From: Maea johnstoni
Taxonomy: Eukaryota > Annelida > Polychaeta > Spionida > Magelonidae
DNA length: 64,000 bases
NCBI GenBank assembly: GCA_963942565.1
Contig: OZ012700.1
Location: 7,520,401-7,584,400 of the forward strand
Direction: 5' to 3'
The notes below the pieces were generated by a model. That model made no database searches. It worked only from the letters and a program-made list of their open reading frames with translations, and was not told the origin of the DNA. How positions within the stretch are numbered: the stretch's first letter is position 1; each line of letters starts with the position of its first letter. Position numbers and translations under genes: made by a program. Below, one piece after another: positions 58,622-64,000 of this stretch.

Positions 58622-59683
58622 TTAAGTATCATGGTTTTCCTGCTTAACATAAAAGCTCCCGACATGATCATTCAACTCTTGTTTTATAGGAACACACTGT
58701 CCTTTCACAACAACCCACTGCTGTGGTCCTTCGGACTCTGGACCTGAAGTGTGGAGTGTCTGATCTACATGTGACGCCATATGCTGCTCTAGATATGAGG
58801 CTGTGGTAAATGCCTCTTGGCAGTGATCACATTCAAAGGGTCTTTCCACAGTGTGTTTTATTGCTCTATGCCTTGCTAGATTTGATGGATCATCGAATGC
58901 CTTACCACATGTCTCACACTTGTATGGTCTTTCCACATTGTGAATCTCTTTATGCTGTACAAAGCGCCATGACTGGGAGAACGCTTTATCGCAGAGCTTA
59001 CACTTGAAAGGCATTTCCCCTGTGTGAAGTCTTTTATGCCGCGTCAGAGCTGAGGAATGGGAGAATGTTTTATCACATACTTCACACTTAAATGGTCTTT
59101 CCCCTGAGTGTATTCTTTGATGCTGTGTCAGAGCTGACGCATGGATGAAGCCTTTTTCACAGAGCTTACACTTGAATGTTTTTTCCCCAGTGTGTATTCT
59201 TTTATGAAGTGCCAGACCAGAAGACTGGGAGAATGATTTATCGCATAATTTACACTTGTATGGTCTTTCCCCTGTGTGGACTCGTCTATGATTTGTCAGA
59301 TCTGAAGACTTGCAAAATGCTTTGTCACATAGCTCACACTTAAATGTTTTTTCCCCAGTATGTATACTTCTATGCTGTATCAGATGTGCAGACTGGCTGA
59401 ATGCTTTATCGCATAGTTCACACTTGAATGGTCTTTCCCCTGTGTGTGTTCTTTTATGCAGTTTCAAAGCAGAAGCATAGGAGAATGCTTTTTCACATAG
59501 CTCACACTTATATGCTTTTTCCCCAGTGTGTACTCTTTTATGCTGTTCCAAATTTGAAGACTGGGCAAATGCTTTATCGCATAGTTCACACTTGAATGGT
59601 CTTTCCCCGGTGTGTATTTGTTTATGCCGTTTCAAAGCAGAAGCATAGGCGAATGTTTTTTCACATAGCTCACATCCATGCAT
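58622..59683 (-). CDS. C2H2 zinc-finger protein, 11 fingers
   Basis: The 353-residue frame has eleven complete C2H2 fingers with canonical HTGE(R/K) linkers in most junctions, starting CELCEKTFAYASALKRH and ending CDHCQEAFTTASYLEQH. All have both Cys and both His, unlike the gene at 15513. Finger 10 has one extra residue before its last His (HRAIKH). The tail PESEGPQQWVVVKGQCVPIK onward, with PIKQE and YVKQEN, is shared with the 15513 gene, so the two are paralogues. I-K-Q-E and V-K-Q-E fit the SUMO-acceptor consensus. The ATG at 59683 lies inside an older finger (SQLKRHKKM-HG), and the same frame continues upstream for about 12 codons before a stop. The true start may therefore lie in another exon. 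Likely nuclear DNA-binding regulator; targets unknown. Confidence 0.8.
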   Translation of the reverse strand: MHGCELCEKTFAYASALKRHKQIHTGERPFKCELCDKAFAQSSNLEQHKRVHTGEKAYKCELCEKAFSYASALKLHKRTHTGERPFKCELCDKAFSQSAHLIQHRSIHTGEKTFKCELCDKAFCKSSDLTNHRRVHTGERPYKCKLCDKSFSQSSGLALHKRIHTGEKTFKCKLCEKGFIHASALTQHQRIHSGERPFKCEVCDKTFSHSSALTRHKRLHTGEMPFKCKLCDKAFSQSWRFVQHKEIHNVERPYKCETCGKAFDDPSNLARHRAIKHTVERPFECDHCQEAFTTASYLEQHMASHVDQTLHTSGPESEGPQQWVVVKGQCVPIKQELNDHVGSFYVKQENHDT

Positions 59684-60115
59684 CTTTTTGTGCCTTTTCA
59701 GTTGTGAAAAACCCAGAAAATGATTTATTTATACAGAGCTCGCACTTGAATTGTTTTTCCACTGTATGGATTACTGTAAATTCGGAAAAGATTGCGTTGG
59801 TTTAACCATTGCGTTTTTTTTGCGTTTAGCCTCAGACACAAAATAAAAATTCGCAATGATTAGTGCTGCCACTTTAAGTGTATAGCTGGCACTCCATGTT
59901 GCGACCAATTCACTAAGTTAAAAAAAATAGATTTTCGGTAAATTCGCAAAATTTACTCTACACAATCTTTTGTGAATCTACAATACCCTTTGCCGTTTCC
60001 AGTTCGAAATTTTTCTTCCCCTTTGAGATTTCTTTAATGTTGCATCTGATATCATGATTGGCAGAATACTTTGCCACATATCTCACTTGTATGCTCATTT
60101 TTCTTTGTGAATTCA
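59684..60115 (-). pseudogene. Decayed 5' fingers of the zinc-finger gene
   Basis: Upstream of the open frame, VIHTVEKQFKCELC-INKSF is readable, then a one-base slip in a T run leads into FSQLKRHKKM. Beyond a MITE another finger remnant reads EICGKVFCQS-stop-YQMQH. The gene thus once had at least two more N-terminal fingers. Confidence 0.7.
59774..59983. mobile_element. Mariner-type MITE in the finger array, 210 bp
   Basis: CTGTAAATTCGGAAAAGATTG and, read inwards from the right, TTGTAGATTCACAAAAGATTG are matching ends with TA on both sides (59772-59773, 59984-59985). It separates two finger remnants. Confidence 0.7.
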
Positions 60116-60954
60116 TCCCAGTTATATACCATATTTATGAGCTTCATGAGTTTGCCAACTCGAACATATGGGAGTTTTTTTGTTGCTTTTGGGAGCTATT
60201 TCCATTAGACATTTATGATGATAAGTGGAGGTATGGCAGATGCTGGGAAAGGATGTCACTTTCAAGTATAATATCTGAAAAATAGAAAGAACAGAGTACA
60301 AAACAGGTTTACAATAAAAAACGATTTAATGTCAAAAATATATAAAACAATCACTGTGATGAAAATCTGAATTATCATTTGTTAAGGGAGAGATAGATAT
60401 TGAACATTTCGAATTTCAATGCTTACACATCTAAAAGTATGTTCTTACTGTTCAACAGGACATCTGGACAATTTGAAGTTAAGGTTTACTTTCCAATCAG
60501 AATTGGAAGACTGGATTTATTGTTGGGCAAGTATAGGAATATTCACAACTTTAGATTATCAATGAAAGTCAGCAAACCAAAGCATAGAAAACTAAGACAA
60601 AATGAAGAATTTAGATGACCATACATCTGATCCACCTTCATGCTAATGAGTTAATATTATAACCAAGTAGAAGACAGCATCCTATTCATTATACAGGATG
60701 CATTTCTCGTATGTTTTAGCAGTTGATGCTCACCAAGGACATAATCTATGTAGTTAAACATGCCACTTTTTCACGCAATGATTACTTTGTATCAGATAAA
60801 TTGTCAAAATGTTACTACTTTCAGCTTTCTCGGTTCCCAGTGTCATCTTACTATTTGATATAACAATAACAACCTATACCAATAGGAAAATGAGCCAGGC
60901 AACCAGTCATTGCTTGGTATCTATTTTCCTTCCTTTCCTAAAGTGGTCGGGAAA
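60116..60954. other. No gene seen
   Basis: Short open frames (60058-60285, 60400-60618) resemble no family I recognise. This may be 5' region of the zinc-finger gene. Confidence 0.4.
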
Positions 60955-61140
60955 AAATAAATGTATTTTCTCTCCCCAATAAACGGGAGAAAAAAAAATT
61001 TAAATTCATTTTCTCTGCCGAATTAACGGGAGTGAAAATGAATTTAAATTTATTTTCTCTCCCCAATAAACGTGAGTGAAAATAAATCCAAATTTATTTT
61101 CACTCCCGTTTATTGGGGAGAGAAAATAAATTTAATTTTT
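60955..61140. repeat. Array of alternating inverted ~45 bp units
   Basis: TTTATTTTCTCTCCCCAATA and AACGGGAGTGAAAATAAAT-type halves alternate four times. The sequence reads as TTTTCTCTCC...GGGAG(T)GAAAA in both directions and can fold in several registers. The last pair (about 61045-61130) is nearly perfect. Confidence 0.75.
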
Positions 61141-61513
61141 TTTTTTCTTTCACACGTGGTCCATCGTATCTATCACTATTGTCACATAGATTTTTAGTTG
61201 TTTACCTTTTTAGAACACAATTTCAGTTTTAAACAGCTGCAGAGAGTCTGGCAACCATTTTGTTTGTGAATGAGAAGCAGACAACCTGCTTGATGTGTCT
61301 GAAAACAAAACTATTTTTTCAAACAAAACTATTTTTTCAAACATATAAATTCAAAATTAAACCTATAAACAGACATATTCTTTCTGTATCAATATTTAGA
61401 CCCTGTAGTGGTGATGCTGTTGCCATGACGACAGTCTGTATATGAAAACCGCATACAAAAACGTACACTGATTAGACTGCTTTGATAGTGGTGACCACAA
61501 TATTAAACTAGAC

Positions 61514-61845
61514 CATAGGCCCTTGCAACAGTCTGAAGAAAAAAATGAAAATAAAGATTTATTGTGTTGTTTACGTTGATTACAGTTGTCACGCACCGCC
61601 CCCCCTCCCCCCTAACCCCCAAACTGACTAATCAACGTAAACACCACAATAAATCTTTATTTTCATTTTTTTTCAGACTGTTGCAAGCACAAGGGCTTGT
61701 ATTGTTGAGTGCATGGCCACTCGCGAGTCTGAGGCTCTGGTATCTATGAAATAGTCTATATTACCAATAAGGGCTGTGACTACGTGCAAGTGGCACTCAT
61801 CAATACAAGCCCCTGTGCCTGTGGTTGCAAGGGCCTATGTCTATG
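61514..61845. mobile_element. Nested palindromic element with 7-8 bp direct flanks, 332 bp
   Basis: ACTAGAC stands on both sides (61507-61513, 61846-61852); the 8-mers AACTAGAC/GACTAGAC differ at one base, as in hAT targets. Inside, GGCCCTTGCAAC is mirrored by GTTGCAAGGGCC. Two inner hairpins are nested: one of ~58 bp arms (61528-61583 against 61629-61687), and one from CACAAGGGCTTGTATTG to CAATACAAGCCCCTGTG. Confidence 0.65.
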
Positions 61846-61882
61846 ACTAGACAAAGCAAAGGTTGTTTGAACCCTTCACCCA

Positions 61883-62420
61883 GTGTGGGAAACTGTGGAA
61901 TCCAATCCCCTAGACATAAAAAGAGGACAAATTAAGGCAAGAATACTCACAGGTCGTTACACCCTCAACGCAGATCTAGCAAGATTCAAGAAATCTGACC
62001 CCACCTGTAAACTCTGCAACAGAGAGGACGAGACCATTCAACATTTCCTGCTAGAATGCGACCACCTAGAGGGCAACAGAAGAGAGTACCTCAAGCTCCT
62101 ACGCAAAGCCTTATCTAACTTCCTAGGGGCTGATTATTCAACTGAACTCTTTCATAACCCATGTAGCGTGATGCAATTAATAATCGATCCCTCCAAACTG
62201 CTTAACTGCCTACCCAACTACCCTGAGGCCATCGGAGTGATCTAGAAAACTTTGCTATTCCCTACATGTGGGACGTAGCAATTATCTTGGTAAAGTACAT
62301 AGTAAGAGTACCAATACCAAAGAACCAAGGACAACGAAAGATCAAGGAGAGACTACGTCTACTACAGGCGGTTGCACTGTTCCATAGTGCGGATTTACAG
62401 TTGGTACCGTAAGGTAAGGT
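61883..62420 (+). pseudogene. LINE 3' end fragment
   Basis: The frame encodes about 120 residues with KARILTGRYTLNADLARFKK, then CKLCNREDETIQHFLLECDH. The C-x2-C...H-x4-C knuckle after a reverse transcriptase is typical of the C-terminus of CR1/Jockey/RTE-like LINEs. After the stop, LHVGRSNYLGK is readable in another frame, so the copy is 5'-truncated and damaged. The catalytic part is absent. Confidence 0.7.
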
Positions 62421-63110
62421 TGGAAGAGTGGAAGATATCTAGTTATGCTAGATGAGCTATTTACCGCCTTCTAATTACATCCGAACGCTGCACCAGTATC
62501 AACATGTAGAGTCAAATGTCATGTTTCTTCACAAATGAAAGACTGTAAAATGTGGGATTTCCAATAGCTGTCACTATTACCTGAAATCCTAGAAGTTGAT
62601 GAAACGAAGAGACCGCTTTCAGTATTATGCCTCCATCTTGGATCGACTCAGACAGGTGGCGGCCTCTAACGTCACAATCAGGAACTAAATAAAATTATCC
62701 AAATCATCTAGAAAATGAATGGCTCAAACATTATTGTACATACTATTTGATTATTGCTGCCTATTTATACCTAATACTAGACACTTAATAAATATGCAAA
62801 GTCTCTGTGCATGTGCATGTACATGTATTTTTTACTTTTTTTCTCAATCTCTTAATACAGATTCTAAGGGACCTGCCATCATCACCAGAAGAAGAAGGAA
62901 CCCTTTTCAGGAAAATATATAAATTCACTGCAAGAGTATTCTTGATTTCTTCAGTTATTTAACAAGGGCGACGTTAATGACATCAAATCATTTTTTTTCT
63001 TTTCAGTCACAGCACTCTCAGATTTCTGTTGCATTTTGGGATTATGAGTGGGAATGGCCTTATTATAGGGATTAAGACCCGCTGCTGAGCATTGGTGCAG
63101 ATTTATAGCC
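62421..63110. other. No gene seen
   Basis: No coding region, RNA gene or clear repeat was recognised. Confidence 0.5.
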
Positions 63111-63119
63111 AACTAAGAT

Positions 63120-63410
63120 GAGTGTGTCTGTTGCCAACGCTGAGGCAGCTAATGCCGAAGCTTTGCATCAAACACCCTCGGCGAGGCTATAATTATGCTC
63201 AGCGGCGGATCTTAATGCAGGTATTAAGAACGAGCAAGGCTGCTGTTTTGGAAAACCCAAGCCAAGGCGGTCTGATGCATTTCACAGCGGAGGGCCCCAG
63301 GCCAGAGGCTGTGAGATGCATCAGACATCCCGAAGCCTCAGTTTTCCAACACAGCTGCCTGGGAGGTCTTAATGTCTATTATATCATGAAAATATATATT
63401 TAGCTGTTCA
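63120..63410. repeat. Imperfect palindromic element
   Basis: GCTGCTGTTTTGGAAAAC and GGTCTGATGCATTTCACAGC on the left pair with GCTGTGAGATGCATCAGACA and GTTTTCCAACACAGCTGC on the right around AGGGCCCCAGGCC (63238-63352). The open frame across it (63122-63403) is probably a by-product. Confidence 0.6.
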
Positions 63411-64000
63411 AATTTTTAGGAAAAGTGTCTTTAAAATGCGGAAACAAGAGCTCTTCAAAATGACCATTATGCCGGGCCGGTTTGAGTGATAAAAAATTAT
63501 CATATAACTTAGTAAAAAATGACACAAAAATCATGTTTTCTTATGGTTGCTACTACTCTAAGTTGGTATTTTTTCCTGGCTCAGTTGGTTGCTATGGCAC
63601 CGAACCTGAACCAATTTAAAGCCACAGAATATAGTGTGTTTTGCCAGCCCTGTTATTGCCATAGCAATGCGCTATAATCAGTCCTTATGTTCTCTCTTAT
63701 TTAGTGGGAAACTATACAGTTCAGACATGAGTGCATGGGGTCTGCCAGGCTAGTTTGAAATGAAAATTGACTTGCAGGTATAATCACGAAAGCTGTTCAA
63801 CTGTCCCTATCTGTGATAATTCCTTTTTTTTATGTTCATAATAAAATGAAAAAGAGGTTGAAAAGAAAATTGATGGTCATGTTTAAGGGGGACCTATGTG
63901 TACAGAACTCCGAAATACATTAAACACGTTATTTTTCATTAAAATATTATGCTCTAACTTGGAAAGAGATTTTATAATAATAAAAGTAGAATATCAGATA
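63411..64000. other. No gene seen
   Basis: AT-rich end of the window without recognisable features. Confidence 0.5.

Noticed and set aside
63122-63403. 93-codon open frame as a gene
   Set aside because: It spans an imperfect palindrome and shows no family resemblance.

Overview
This is a repeat-rich, AT-rich stretch of animal nuclear DNA. The evidence is spliced genes with GT/AG introns, C2H2 zinc-finger arrays, a secreted C-type lectin gene, a tRNA-derived SINE and a dense layer of cut-and-paste transposon debris (hAT, pogo/mariner, PIF/Harbinger-like, TTAA-target families). The mix suggests an invertebrate deuterostome such as a lancelet, hemichordate or echinoderm. I lean towards a lancelet, but the sequence alone does not fix the species.

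Layout. 0.2-3.3 kb: two GGCC-ended MITEs and a 2.2 kb hAT-like element. 3.7-7.0 kb: a 3.3 kb foldback element whose long inverted repeats carry arrays of ~46 bp units; a TTAA-target MITE sits inside one array. 7-15.3 kb: no gene seen; a 121 bp minisatellite, hairpins and a TA/GA microsatellite. 15.5-17.6 kb: a C2H2 zinc-finger gene on the plus strand. 17.9-20.8 kb: a run of MITEs. 21.0-25.7 kb: a broken Ty3/gypsy fossil on the minus strand. 26.4-28.8 kb: a mariner-type MITE and a duplicated hAT-derived ZNF862-like pseudogene. 31.2-36.2 kb: a second, unrelated foldback structure of ~4 kb with ~188 bp sub-repeats, set in an older direct repeat. 36.4-41.0 kb: a pogo-like transposon with intact ends, next to a hAT transposase relic that is itself interrupted by a solo-LTR-like insert. 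44.2-53.5 kb: a four-exon lectin gene on the minus strand (signal segment + PAN/apple, EGF-like piece, C-type lectin domain) whose introns hold palindromic elements, a promoter-like tandem repeat, MITEs and a SINE. 54-58.4 kb: MITEs, one with poly-G/poly-C ends. 58.6-60.1 kb: a second zinc-finger gene on the minus strand whose 5' fingers have decayed around a MITE. 60.9-64 kb: palindromes, a LINE 3' fragment and no further gene.

How the genes relate. The two zinc-finger genes are paralogues: both end in a short tail with QWVVV-x-G-x-CVPIKQE followed by (I/V)KQEN motifs. Such tails match the SUMO-acceptor consensus, so both are plausibly nuclear DNA-binding regulators, though no effector domain such as KRAB is visible. 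The lectin gene encodes a predicted 288-residue secreted protein with an EPN-type sugar-binding site, probably in recognition or innate immunity. Nothing in the sequence links the lectin to the zinc-finger genes functionally.
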